Assembly: GCF_039555335.1 (NCBI RefSeq)
Contig: NC_092647.1
Coordinates: 13,014,594-13,078,593 of the forward strand
Direction of reading: 5' to 3'
Source of the DNA: Amphiura filiformis
Lineage: Eukaryota; Echinodermata; Ophiuroidea; Amphilepidida; Amphiuridae
DNA length: 64,000 bases
The number at the start of each line of letters is the position of its first letter. Positions within the stretch are counted from its first letter, which is position 1. The notes below the pieces were generated by a model. It was not told the DNA's origin. It did not search any database and saw nothing but the letters and a program-made list of their open reading frames with translations. The position numbers and the translations under genes are program-made. Of the stretch, positions 1-11,448 are shown in pieces.

Positions 1-1
1 A

Positions 2-1705
2 CAGCTCTTACTTGTTGCGTATTTCCCTCTCATCGTGTTAAGGTGGTTATGGAGGCATTATAAAAGTGTTCTAAACATGTTTTAAACAGATTAATTGAGT
101 AGAGCAAAGTACACTGATCAATATGCCTTCTGTTTGGAGTCAATCGGACATACGGTTATCAAAATATATCAATTTATATTTTCTTTGTATCTTATTGTTT
201 TTATCAATAATCAATCAAGTTAATGAGCTAAAATGACTGGAGAAGCTCATTTACATATAATTTTTGCCAATATTTTGCTAAAAATCCATGCATAAATTAG
301 AAAATGCATCCAATACCACCTTAAGGCTGATGACGCAGGAAAGAGCACCAATTCACATTACAAATTCTGAAGTATGGATAGGACCAAATGATAGCATACC
401 GGTTGGGTTGAAATACTGGCTTTTTACATGGAATGGTGGGAAATATGGATCCAGATTTGTATCTTCTCTACGATATTTTATGACGTACATGTTGATAAAT
501 CTGGTTAGTTTTCTAGATTTAATCGTAATGTATTTCACTGATGACACTTACCAAGTTAAACGTGCATCTGTATTTCGATACATGATTAGTTTTAACACGC
601 ATTTGATATTTCTCGTGCTATATTTCTTTTGTACTTTAGTCATCACAGTAACCTTTTTATATGTGATTTGGAACAAATACGAACAGCTACCAAATGCAGT
701 GAAATATGCTATTAAGACACACGGTAGATTGGTACCAAGTATGAAAGGGTCTACAGACATGAATCTGCAAGCGCACATATCCTGGGATATCGAATTGCGG
801 AATTATATGACACATTGCATCCGGGTACCGTTTGATAAGCGGCATACATTCGACTTTGTGAATGACATCTCTCCCTTCCCCGCCTGGATCAATTTCCCAT
901 TTTTTGTAATTTACACAATATATGTATTAATTATTTGCTTCCCAATCTTTGTAATGACCTTCGTCGTGGCCTTTGCTTTTCGGTATTTCTTTATTCAAAG
1001 TGAGTACAAAATGGTACACAAATCTCATGTATAATCTCACTTTTTGTGATAGGATTTATTCTTGAGTATAAAATCTTGAGTGGTATGAATAATTCAGTCA
1101 TATATTCTGTAATCTTTACGTGGGTAGGCTTGGTGCTCAACTTTGCACAACTTGACCTCGCAATTCTGTTAATAATTGCAATGTGTGGATATGCAATATC
1201 TGACGTCAACCGATTCTATGATAGATACTTCTGTCTTACCCAGAATATCATCAAGGAAGCTAGAGAAATTGATAAATCAAAAGAAAACTGCAACCCGTCT
1301 TCAGCATCTATGATTAGTTCTGACTTATTTTGGTACGTCGTCAATAATTGTCAGCCTGTAGGGTTTCATGTAGTGGTGGGTTTAGGCACTGTCCTATTTA
1401 AAGGTGCCTTTCTTTGGTTTGGATACTCGATGCTGAATTTAGCTCATGCCATTGAGCAGGTTACGGATACATCTAAGCTCGTGTACGCATTGACCATCCC
1501 GCTGGTGATTCCTCTTTTTAAGGACATCGTCAGTTCCGACTCGGATAGAAAAGCGAGGGAATATGACTTAAAGTCCCGAGTGCACAATGCAGTATTGGAA
1601 TTCAATGAGGAATATGGTAATCAAAGATTGACCAAAGAACACGATGGGCTGTTGGATGAAGAAGGAGACTCACATTCTCACAGTGGTTTGGCCATGATAA
1701 ACTGA
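2..1705 (+). pseudogene. Membrane-protein family, copy 1 (5'-truncated by window, disrupted)
   Basis: Not a family I recognise. It is the same gene as the copies at 8984-11097 and 50117-52245. Bases 2-41 encode the end of the first membrane segment; an MITE at 42-320 then splits the codon series and the frame resumes at the second TTAA (321). Conserved blocks follow: SEVWIG, PVGLKYWLFTWNGG, several long hydrophobic segments, CNPSSASMISSDLFWYVVNN, and an acidic tail ending in DSHSHSG. The reading frame breaks near 993, where a run of A is one base shorter than in copy 2; the downstream frame (1046-1705) continues the family and ends with TGA. The MITE plus the frameshift argue for a pseudogene. 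The 1-nt loss in a homopolymer could be a sequencing error, but the MITE cannot. The 5' exons lie outside the window. Confidence 0.8.
42..320. mobile_element. TTAA-flanked MITE inside gene copy 1
   Basis: A 279-bp insertion flanked by TTAA at 38-41 and 321-324. Its ends are imperfect inverted repeats of about 19 bp (GGTGGTTATGGAGGCATTA against GGTGGTATTGGATGCATTT, 16 of 19 matching). Copy 3 has the uninterrupted site (GTGTTAATGCTGAT at about 50861), so the TTAA is the original target. A TTAA duplication is typical of piggyBac-type elements. It has no coding capacity. Confidence 0.88.
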
Positions 1706-1908
1706 TTCTAGTGTCTAAATCTTTGAAAGTGTTAAGGAAATTATAACTTGGCTCAATTGCACGTTGCTTGTTTTGCTTTACACGTTCAAGTTGGGAAAGT
1801 GAGACAGGTAGAAAAGAGGGATTAATTAATTAAAATCAATTATTTTCACATATTATAATGTGTATAGTTAAAAGCTCCAATACCAACAAAAGGTGTGGTT
1901 TATAAGAA

Positions 1909-2545
1909 ATTATGGAAGTTATTTAATAATTTTAAATATTTATACTGCAACGATATTGATATGCAAGAAGAAATTGCAAAATCTTTTCAAAGATTTCTGT
2001 GGTGCATTCGAATGTTTTGTTAATTATCCTCATATTAGATACTAGTATATTCAGATTTGCGTCTTTTGCTCAGCGCGGACATACAAGAACATTACGAAGG
2101 GACTGCAATTCCGTAAATACCAATTTAATAGGACTATGTGCTGAATATTTGTACTTTAATATTTTCAAACCAATGGATGATAGTATTTGATATTGTTATG
2201 TACTTAATATTTGCAATTTATAAGATAATGGCGAGTAATATAGATTTGTGCATCCCGGTCAAGACCTGAATGCATCGAGATCTAAGTGCACAAACCCATA
2301 GTAAAGTGCGATTACCTTGACGGTATGCAATTTGTAATATTATTATATATAGTCAACAATATTATTGCGATGGGATGTTGTGCACTGGAGTACAGAGCAA
2401 CCGCCCTTTAAGTTCAATGTCAAATATCACCATTGGATACTATCCGTGTAATTAGATACCGGTTTTGTATAATATATATTATGATTTTGTTCTTTGAAAA
2501 TGTAAATAAACGAGGATGTCGATGACGCATGTTGATTGCTCTATA
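1909..2545 (+). repeat. Dispersed repeat family R, copy 1
   Basis: This stretch recurs in diverged form at about 23262-24600, 28043-30100 (with two nested insertions) and 56255-56770. Shared landmarks are a GATATTGATATG segment, a GATTTCTGTGGTGCA segment, a block around ACTGCAATTC.GTAAATACCAATT, and a 3' part ending near GATGTTGATGA.G.ATGTTGATT. No coding sequence is apparent. It is probably a degraded non-coding transposon; no terminal repeats were defined. Confidence 0.7.
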
Positions 2546-4655
2546 TGATTTTGCATCATCCGCAAAGAGAGCAATGCGTGTATCAGGTGAGACACAGGAT
2601 GGCATGTCATTGATGAAGATAACAAAAAGTAAGGGCCCTAGGATAGAGCCCTGTAGGACGCCGGATGTGACTGGTAATAAGTCAGAATGAGCACCATCGA
2701 TGACCACTCTCTGCAATCTGCCCTCCAAATAATTGTTGAACCAGGCAAGGAGTGAGCCACCGATGCCTGTATACCTGAGCTTCTCAATAAGCTGGGAATG
2801 GTTGACCGAGTCAAATGCCTTTGAGAAGTTCAGGTACACAACATCGGTGTCACATAAGTTGCGTAATACAAGACTGATTTGGCATAAAGCCGTGTTGACC
2901 ATCGGAAATAATTGGATGTAAAAAGGGCAATATTTTCCTTTGTGGATGCAGCGTTCAAGAACTTTGGAGACCAGGATGAGCAGTGATATTGGACGGTAGT
3001 TTTCAACGCAAGTGTTGTCCCTTTCTTAAACACTGGGGTGACATTTGTTAACTTCCAGGCAGATGGAACCTTACCTTGCTGCAGTGAAGCATTAAAGATG
3101 ACAGTCAGGGAGTGTGACAGCTCAAAAGCACACTCGCACAACTTGCCAGGAATACCGTCTGGACCACATGCCTTGCCTAGATCCAATGCTCTTAGAACGT
3201 CAAAGATGTCTGTAGCAGAAAATATAATAGAACATAAGCTATTGGTATCATTACTGTTATCAGATATACAAGCAATGTCAAAGGAATCTTTGTCTCTGAA
3301 CACACTGTGGAAATATTTGTTGAAGAGACTGGCTTGTTCAGCTGGAATGCTGGTGGTGGAATTATTGTATGTAACTGCATGAGGAATTTTGCCAGGGTTT
3401 TTAATCTTGTGGAAAGACCAAAACCGCTTTGGGTTGTCTCTAAGTGAGTATCTAACTTCAAAGAGAAAATCGGCACGCTTTCTCTTGATGAGGGATTTGG
3501 ATTGCTTACGCAAAGATCGAAATTTATCCCAAGAAATGATGATGGCAGTTTTTAAAACTTAACTCAAGCACGTTCTTTTCTCTTCACAATATTAATAAAT
3601 TCTGTCAATCCAAGGTGCAGAGTTTTGGCTTTTGCAGTGCACCTTAGGAATAAACGTATCAACAATGTCACACAAACTAGTGTTCCAATTGTCCCATGAA
3701 ACATCATGTCATTGTCCTCCAAGTTCCAAGAGTGAGAAAGAAGAGCATTTTTAGGCCATATCAGTCGGCTCGTTTGAAATAATGTAAACGGTGCGCTTCG
3801 GTGCATGCTTGACTCGTTTGCACAAGATGGGAATTGAAAAGGTAATGACAGTATGATCCGAGCCAATATTATCACACACACGCTTCTCTAAGATCATTAA
3901 CAAGAGTAGGATCCCACAGCAAGACAAGATCAAGGATGTTACCGGTACCATCTTTATTAAACCTAGTTAGGAAATTCACCATCTGGTGCAAATAGCAAGC
4001 ATGAGCGACATCACAAAATTCTCTTTCAAGTACTCTACTGTCATTACTGTATTCGTTTAGTGTCCAATTAATACGTGGCAAATCCTACTATAATTTTATT
4101 TTTAATTTGATGAGATTGAATAGAGTCAACAAAAGAACTCAGGACATCCATGTCCTTCATGCCAGCGTTGGTGTACACAGGTGGACGATACACAACGGAG
4201 AGAAGAACACTTTTCCCTGGCTGTGGATTTACTTCAACAACACACGACTCTGGATACGTTTATAACTCGACTTGGCGATGAGATGCTAAGTCCATTTTCA
4301 CTGCAATCAGCACCCCACCACCACGAGTCCTACCACGAGTACCGGTACGATTATTTCGGTACACAACATAACCAGAAGGGAGAACAAAGCTGTCAGGAAA
4401 AGTTGAGTCCAACCAAGATTGAGTAATTAAAATAACATCGTAATCGAGGCTGTATACAAGAGATTGAAGATCAACGGTTTTGTTTTTGGTACTACGAGTA
4501 TTCAAGTAAAAGCAAGTCATATTGTTGTTTCTACTGTCAGCAACAGAGCTAATGGGGTTGTTGGAAACGGACAGAAAGGATCGTGAAGAGCCTGGTTCAC
4601 TACATGTAGACCCGGGATGTAGACATAGACAAGTTAAGTGAAGATATCGAATCAA
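2546..4655 (-). mobile_element. Non-LTR retrotransposon remnant (CR1/jockey-like), 3'-truncated
   Basis: On the minus strand, broken reading frames give endonuclease then reverse transcriptase. At 4260-4655 an APE-type endonuclease start is visible (FYLNTRSTKNK, DVILITQSWLDS, RGGGVLIAV). At 3872-4081 lies the later endonuclease part (NILDLVL...DPTLVND), then SDHTVITFSI near 3840. At 2830-3513 the N-terminal RT region shows GKACGPDGIP and PSAWKLTNVTPVFKKG. At 2420-2902 RT motifs continue: FSKAFDSVNHSQL, SGVLQGSILGPLLFVIFINDMP and the catalytic ALFADDAKSY. Several frameshifts separate the blocks. The sequence stops just after FADD, where it abuts repeat R, so the LINE has lost its 3' end; LINEs usually lose the 5' end. 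Clade assignment rests on motif style only. Confidence 0.88.
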
Positions 4656-5636
4656 AAAAAGCTAAAAAAGGAGTCAGTTCGTGGTGGGAGACCTTTTGTG
4701 CAATACACAACATAAAAGTCCAGCAAGAGCTGAGGGAGCGAAACTGATGCATAGACAGTCCACTACAAGCACGATGGAAATGTTCACTGCATGATGTACA
4801 ATGGACTCGGTATATTCAGGACCGCGATACTCCGGCACTTGTTGGAAGACATCTAGTACAGCAGACAGTACATGTACAATGTGATTTTCTCATTTATAAT
4901 TAGGATTACGTCATTGCCAGAGCTTGTTTATTTGTTCATTAGAATGATTGACAGCGGTGGGCGGACTTATACTCTTTGTTTTGTGAGCGGTCAAAAATGT
5001 GATTCTCTGATTAATTATAGGTCAAGGTAGGTCAATTCGGACCGTCTCTTCCCCAGACCTCTATGTAGGACTCTATGGTATCTTCTCATTACACGTTCGT
5101 AGTAAGACTTGGCCGGCGACGACGCTTGCGAATTACCTGTCTTCAACTGCGGTATAGCATGGTATAGGCAATTTGTAGAGAGTGTCTTATTTCACTATTA
5201 TAGGATCTCTGGTATATTGTAAATTGGTTTGGTACAGTGTGCACACTCCTTACGAGGTCCAGGATTTTGATGGACGTCCCCCGCCAAAAGCAACAACTGG
5301 AATGTAGCCGAACTGTTGGCATAATAGGCTACACGTCTGTGCAAAACAATTGGCAATGTCTATGCCTGACCTGTGGTGAGGTGTGATGGGGTGCAGAATT
5401 CCGCAGTCAGGTAAGCTTACCAGATTATGACCTTCAACAAGTTGATGTAGTCTAAGCTGAAATGAAGTAACCAAAAGTACTGATATGAAGAGAGTACTCA
5501 TTATAACAGCTGTGCTGTGAGTCTTGTTGAAGAAAAATGCTGATAGAATGCAAGAACAAGTTCAAATTGTCAAAGCTCATCCACCCACAGCTCAACCACA
5601 GGCAGCCATCTTGAGATGATCGGTTGATGGATCCCG
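4656..5636. other. No gene seen
   Basis: About 1 kb with only short, frame-broken ORFs lacking recognisable domains. It may include the degraded 5' part of the adjacent LINE. I see nothing else here. Confidence 0.5.
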
Positions 5637-5756
5637 GATGGATCAGATGGGTGCAAAATACAGCAACCCATTCCTCCGTAAACGCAAGTATTTTGACAGG
5701 AAACATGTGATATAATATACACATAGATTTGGTGTACATGGTTAGCGAAATATTCG
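5637..5756 (+). repeat. 120-bp direct repeat, first copy
   Basis: Nearly identical to 5997-6116 at exactly 360 bp offset (one mismatch seen, cagcaaccc against caacaaccc). Both copies end at the same base (GCGAAATATTCG). Confidence 0.9.
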
Positions 5757-5996
5757 CCTGAAATAGGTTATGTTTGGCTTCTATCAGAACAAATCGTAGG
5801 GTAAAACATTAAGAAACATCAAACTACTTATATTAAACAAGAACCTGAACATGAATTTTTACTTTCTTAGTGTTAAAAAAATGGCAAAATACTTATTTGG
5901 GTATGTTTTGCATGCGCTGAGTAATACTCGTTTAGGGTGCGTTTCGAGAGTCCATACATGAGCATGGTGTCCATCACGTAATGAAAGTGCCCCCCC

Positions 5997-6116
5997 GATG
6001 GATCAGATGGGTGCAAAATACAACAACCCATTCCTCCGTAAACGCAAGTATTTTGACAGGAAACATGTGATATAATATACACATAGATTTGGTGTACATG
6101 GTTAGCGAAATATTCG
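5997..6116 (+). repeat. 120-bp direct repeat, second copy
   Basis: Partner of 5637-5756. The 240 bp between the copies is unrelated and includes no recognisable gene. Confidence 0.9.
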
Positions 6117-6270
6117 TAAAAGTCTTTTCGTTAAAAAAGTGGACAATTTGTGAATTTAGATTGACAAAATTATTGAATGGAAATAGAAGATTCCGAGCGT
6201 GTAAAATCACGTTGAATTGTCTGCATTGATAAGCTTCAAAAAGGTCTCAGTTGTCCTTCAAAATAACACA

Positions 6271-6525
6271 TGAAGACCTGAGCGCAAGAAGACCATAAGT
6301 CTACTTGGCCCCTTAACATGTATACACTAAAGTTATGTATAGTTTCGTAGGGTTTTATAATGTTTAATACATGTTCCAGGGTGAAAACATCATGAAATGT
6401 TGTAAAAGATTTGGCCCCTAAACATCACTTCACCTTCACCAAACTATACGAAACTATACGCAACTTTAGTGTATACATGTTGAGGGGCCAAGTGGACTTA
6501 CGATCTTCTTGTGCTTAGGTCTTCA
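6271..6525. repeat. Inverted-repeat (foldback) element
   Basis: The left end (TGAAGACCTGAGCGCAAGAA) and right end (TTCTTGTGCTTAGGTCTTCA) are inverted repeats. Arms of about 75 bp include GGCCCCTTAACATGTATACAC and its complement. No target-site duplication was found. Probably a MITE. Confidence 0.75.
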
Positions 6526-6916
6526 AATAAAATAGCATAATTATTGGGGTTTTTTTGGGGGGGGGGTTGACACACCTGCTCAAAATTTATGGAAAATCGG
6601 CCCTCCTTAAGTGCTTGTAATCATGTCTTCAAAAAACAAGAGCGTGGACCAAACTGCAACATTGAATATACAATACAAGCCTATTTTAAGAATTTACAAA
6701 AAATAATCATGCTACAATATTAATCTGTAGAGTTGTCTCCTTCATTTGCACCATCAATTTTGTACCTGCGATATTCTTATAGTAAACATGGCGGACCAGT
6801 CCAATTTCTGGCCAAATTTTTGCACAATGTTAACACAACAGCACACTAACGAATAAAATTGACATCTTTGGTTTGTTTTGAAAATTATACTTTAAATTCT
6901 GTTTTGCTTATATTAA

Positions 6917-7539
6917 GGGAAGGGTTATGAACGTTTGGACAGTATTTATTGTGGGACATGAGAGCACATCAGACATATCGAATTGCATTCTGAATACGAA
7001 GTAATACGTAATACACATTTTATGGCAAATCATTAAAAATTGATATTTTTGATATTTAACAGTACTCGAAGTAAACACTATAAATCTGATAATTTATACT
7101 TAAAGTGTATGTAGGTGGGATGAAAAGCCGACGATCAATTGAAAATTTTGACCTTTCGTATTGAAGATAATGGATTTATTTTCCCAAAACACCAAAAAAA
7201 ATTAGGTCTTTTGGGAAAAAAAATCCATATCATCAATATGAAAAGTCAAAATTTTCAACTGATCGTCGGCTTTTCCTCCCAGCTACATACACTTTAAGAA
7301 TATGTCATTAGATTTATAAAATATACTTCGAGGACAGTTATATATCAAAAAATTGAAAAATATCAAATTTTAATAATTTGTCATAAAATTTGTGTTATAT
7401 CGTGAATTTCAAAAAATGAAAATTATTTGATATCAGAAAGACATGCTTCGTATTTAGAATGCAATTCGATACGTCTGAGGTGCTCTCATGTCCCACAAAA
7501 AATACTGTCGAATCGCTCAAAACGCTCATTCCAGATCCC
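6917..7539. mobile_element. TTAA foldback MITE family, copy 1 (complete)
   Basis: TTAA lies at 6913-6916 and 7540-7543. Most of the 623 bp is two arms of about 300 bp that are inverted copies of each other, meeting near 7190. Arm landmarks: GACAGTATTT.TTGTGGGACATGAGAGCAC, GAATTGCATTCTGAATACGAAG, and GCCGACGATCAATTGAAAAT close to the centre. Other members are at 12347-12655 (half), 13463-13634 plus 20933-21420 (split), 21425-22072 and 47795-48449. Confidence 0.88.
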
Positions 7540-8072
7540 TTAACTTTATTAAAAATCCCAGCCTATCCTACATGTTGATAACCCCTTAAAGGTTTTGCCG
7601 TCCTCTTTAATTAATTTATAATTGACCCTAAAGTTTGTTCAACCCTATGACGGGTAGCCATAAGGAAATTCCCGTCAAATTCCGAACAATAAACCATTTT
7701 TTGTGAGCCAAATCAACGCCAAATACATTACAAAAGAAATAAAACCAAAACCAAGCAAACATTCTATGCACCATTATTAGTGGTTAAATGTTTTTCCTTT
7801 TAATATCTTAAAACTTATAGGTCACAATGTTTTTTCACAATAACGAGCTCTATTCATGTAGGTCTCTCTTGTTTCGTTTCATGTTAGTATTACCAGGTAG
7901 GGGATTTTCTCTCACATCCCTGGACTCAACATACATGTACGAATGTCGTTACATTCTATATTATAGGCCTACTAAGTCAACTGTGATGATACGGAGGACA
8001 ACGCCTATACTGCTCTCATCAACTCAACATTGCATTTAATCTTCCCGATTTTTCATCGTCCACAAACCAAAG

Positions 8073-8127
8073 ATGTCAGTTTTAATCGTTAGTCTTCTGT
8101 TGCTAACAACTGTAGTGGTTGAAATAG
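8073..8127 (+). CDS. Membrane-protein family copy 2, exon 1 (signal peptide)
   Basis: ATG followed by 18 codons giving MSVLIVSLLLLTTVVVEI, a hydrophobic signal peptide, then one base and a GTAAGG splice donor at 8128. This phase-1 split matches copy 3 (47108-47162), whose first exon encodes MSVLFLSLLLLTTVVAGK and also ends in GTAAGG. The sequence before the ATG is related between copies (AACTGTGATGAT, then AAACCAAAG/AAACAAAAG just before ATG), supporting a real 5' untranslated region and start. The exon is too short to show as an ordinary ORF. Confidence 0.8.
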
Positions 8128-8983
8128 GTAAGGATAAGTGGAATAATTACGGAATATCGTTAGTTCCGTTAGTTACAACGAGGTCAGAATCACATCCTCT
8201 CGTTTACTGACAGCGCGGTGGGTATACTTGAAAAATAGAGAAGCCATGCACCGTCTGTGTGTAATAGTATGTAATAGTAGGGGATCCGTACATTTTATCC
8301 CCTTTTTAAAAAGCTTAAAAAGACCGGGAACATGATGGGTCACGGGGATGTTGACCCCATTTTCAACTCACTCTCGCCAAATAACCCCTTTTTGTATTAC
8401 TGTCACCAAAAGACATCCTTTTCTGTTTTACTGCCATCAAAAGACCCACTTCTATATACATATTGAAGGGCCATATGACTTCATTTTTACGCAGTTGGTG
8501 TCATTGAAAAGTTAATTAATCAATCTACATTTTGATATCGAGGTTAACGGGGTACATGATAACATATTTCCAAAAATATTTGACCAACCGAATTCTTATT
8601 TGTCAGAAAATTGACTTTTATGTTCGATTCAGAAGGGAATACTAATAACCGATGAATGAATATTGGCGATTGCATACTTGTAGGTCATTCTTAGTTTTCA
8701 TTTATCATTGATCGGATCCGATTTAAAACTTCGGATCGGATTTGGAAAAGCTAGAACGGATCGGGATTAGGTTAGCAGAAGCTCGGATCGGCCGGTTAGG
8801 TGTGAAAAAAAAAGAACCTGTCCTAATGGGGCGGGTTTGTCCCAATTTTTTCAGGACGGGTCGGGTCGGGTTGGTATTATTCAGGGAATGCCAGGATCGG
8901 GATGGAAAAATCTTGCCCCACAGGGCATAATACGGAATTACCGACAAAAGTTGAATTTGCTCTTCTTTTATCCTTCTTAATAG
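8128..8983 (+). other. Intron 1 of gene copy 2
   Basis: Begins GTAAGGATAAG and ends TTCTTAATAG. Joining the exons gives codon G|AT (Asp), then a Thr-rich stretch in frame. The last 280 bp hold a degenerate run of GGATCGG/TCGGGTCGGG motifs (about 8710-8905), which explains the ORF-like reading there; those residues are not part of the protein. Confidence 0.75.
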
Positions 8984-11097
8984 ATGTACACACGATTACC
9001 GCTGATGATGTAACTGTGGCTACCACAAAAGACGCAACAACTATGTCATCGGACCAATTCCCGAGTACACCGAATTGTACGCTTACAACCACCAACGATT
9101 CTTTCTCCGAACTTAAACTTGTAATGACACTCTCGCCAGCCATCATATACATGAAGCTAAATTTCACAGATTTAGAATTTAGGTCTGCAACTGCCTATTT
9201 GAATGAAACCTCAAACATTCTGGATCCATTCACGTGGATTTGGGCAAGCAAGGGTAAAGGTTATCTTTTACTGCGTTTTTACGATAACTACTTGGTCTCC
9301 TCCTTCGGAACGCTGAGTTCGGGCGTTCATTATACAAACATTCGACTTGATACAACTTATTGTCAAAATTTCATGAACGTTTCAGACGCGGCCAAGCTCG
9401 AAATATTGGCTCACTTTTTGACGCTATTTAGTAATAGAGCATGCGCAAGTATAAATGAAATGTGTAACGATTATCAGGTTTGTCAAGCCTTCCTATTTGA
9501 CCGTGCTGACGTTGTTTCAGTTCTAAGGGTGCTCCTTAATTCCCTTCATTATGTACTATTAAGGTCAACTTATAATAAATGCTGGTCAGTGCCCCAGGGG
9601 AGCGTAAAAAGCAACGAGTTGGTTGGAACCCGGGTTGACAAATATACTGCTGCTTATAGTGTTTACTTCAAAATTGTGAGTGTTCTAACGCAGACATTGA
9701 TTCTGACGTATTTTGCCCTCATCATGGTAGAGCTGATAACGCAGAAGAAATCACCAATTCACATGTCAAATTCTGAAGTATGGATAGGAGCAAATAATAG
9801 TGTACCGGTTGGGTTGAAATATTGGCTGTTTACTTGGAATGGTGGGAAATATGGATCCAGATTGGTGTCTTCTCTGCGATATCTTATCACGTTCATGTTG
9901 ATAAATCTGGTTAGTTTTCTAGATTTAATCGTAATGTATTTCATCGATGACACTTACCAAGTTAAACGTGCATCTGTATTTCGGTACATGATTAGTTTTA
10001 ACACGTATCTGATATTGCTCGTGTTCTATTGCTTTTGTACCTTAGTCATGACAGTGATTTTTTTATTTGTGATTTGGCGCAAATACGAACAGCTACAAAG
10101 TGCAGTGAAATACGCTATTCAGATGCACAGAAGATTGATACCAAGTATGAAAGGCTCCACAGACATGAATCTGCAATCTCATATATCCTGGGATATCGAA
10201 TTGCGGAATTATATGACACATTGCATCCGGGTACCGTTTGATAAGCGATATACATTCGACTTTGTGAATGACATCTCTCCCTTCCCTGCTTGGATCAATT
10301 TCCCATTTTCTGTAATTTACACAATATATGTATTAATTATTTGTTTTCCAACTCTTGTAATGCTCTTCATCATGCTCTTTGTTTTTCGGTATTTTTTTAT
10401 TCAAGGTGGGTACAAAAATGGTACACAAATCTCATTTACAATATTACTTTTTGTAATAGTATTCGTTGTTCAGTATAAAATTATGAGTGGCATTGTTATA
10501 TCTGGCACATTTTCTACCATCTACACATTGTCAGGCTTGGTGCTCAACTTTGCAGAAATTGACCTCGCAATTCTGTTAACAATTGCAATGTGTGGGTATG
10601 CAACATCAGAAGTCAACAGATTCTACGATAGATACTTCAGTCTTACCCAGAATATCATCAAAGAAGCTAGAGAAATTGATAAATCAAGAGAAAACTGCAA
10701 CCCGTCTTCAGCATCTATGATTAGTTCTGACTTATTTTGGTATGTCGTCAATAATTGTCAGCCTGTAGGGTTTCATGTAGTGCTAGGTTTAAGCACTGTC
10801 TTGTTTAAAGGCGCTTTTCTTTAGCTTGGTTACTCAATGCTGAATTTGGCTCATGCCATTGATCAGGTAACAGACACGTCTAAGCTCGTGTACGCATTGA
10901 CCATCCCGCTGGTGATTCCTCTTCTTCAGAACATAGTCAGTTCAGACTCGGATAGAAAAGCGGGGGAATATGACTTAAAGTCCCGAGTACACAATGCTGT
11001 GGTTGAATTCAATGAAGAATATGGTAATCAAAGATTGACCAAAGAACAAGATGAACTGTTGGAGGAAGAAGGAGACTCACATTCTCACAGTGGTTAG
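8984..11097 (+). pseudogene. Membrane-protein family copy 2, exon 2 (one nonsense codon)
   Basis: The most intact copy, of unrecognised function. With the signal exon it gives about 631 residues before a TAG at 10822-10824, where copies 1 and 3 have TGG (Trp). The frame stays open through another 90 codons to a TAG at 11095-11097. Domains: residues about 19-45 Thr/Asp-rich; an ectodomain to about 240 with N-glycosylation sequons (NCT, NFT, NET, NVS) and Cys pairs in TYCQNF, RACASINEMCNDYQVCQ and NKCWS; then about eight hydrophobic segments (roughly 245-268, 314-338, 353-384, 455-491, 501-520, 531-558 and two around the stop). A conserved loop between segments 1 and 2 holds NSEVWIG and WLFTWNGGKYGS. 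The C terminus is acidic and His/Ser-rich (EEEGDSHSHSG). It could still make a truncated protein. A plasma-membrane location is inferred from the signal peptide and topology. Confidence 0.8.
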
Positions 11098-11448
11098 GCC
11101 ATGATAATTTGATTGTACTGCGTTAATCTACGTAAACTAAGTTCCAACTTACTAGTAGCTCGGTTGCATGTAGCTAATACTTCACTTTTATAAATACACG
11201 TTCAAGTTGGGAAAAAAGACAGGTATAATAGAGGAAGTAATTTTGGAATACTTTTCTAGGATATAGGTTTTAATCAAAACAATTAATTTAGGCCTCGTAT
11301 TTTGAAATCTAACGAGTTTGCACAGCAAAACCAATAATATACAACATGCACAATGTGTACAGTTAGGAACTCCAACACCCGCTGCGATTGACTCCCAGAT
11401 GTTTTTGCTGAACCTTACTCGCTTACTTCCTTACTCAGCAACCTTTTG
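11098..11448 (+). other. Downstream flank of gene copy 2
   Basis: It keeps similarity to the sequence after the other copies (CACGTTCAAGTTGGGAAA, GACAGGTA), so probably 3' untranslated or flanking DNA duplicated with the gene. No coding signal. A poly(A) signal could not be fixed. Confidence 0.5.

Noticed and set aside
288..320. Apparent start codon of gene copy 1 (MHKLENASNTT)
   Set aside because: These residues are read from the right end of the MITE, not from the gene.
8902..8983. N-terminal residues read before exon 2 of gene copy 2
   Set aside because: They lie upstream of the TTAATAG acceptor; the signal exon at 8073 gives a start conserved with copy 3.
10822..10824. Stop-codon recoding (readthrough) at TAG
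   Set aside because: No recoding signal is recognisable and other copies have TGG; a nonsense mutation or base error is simpler.
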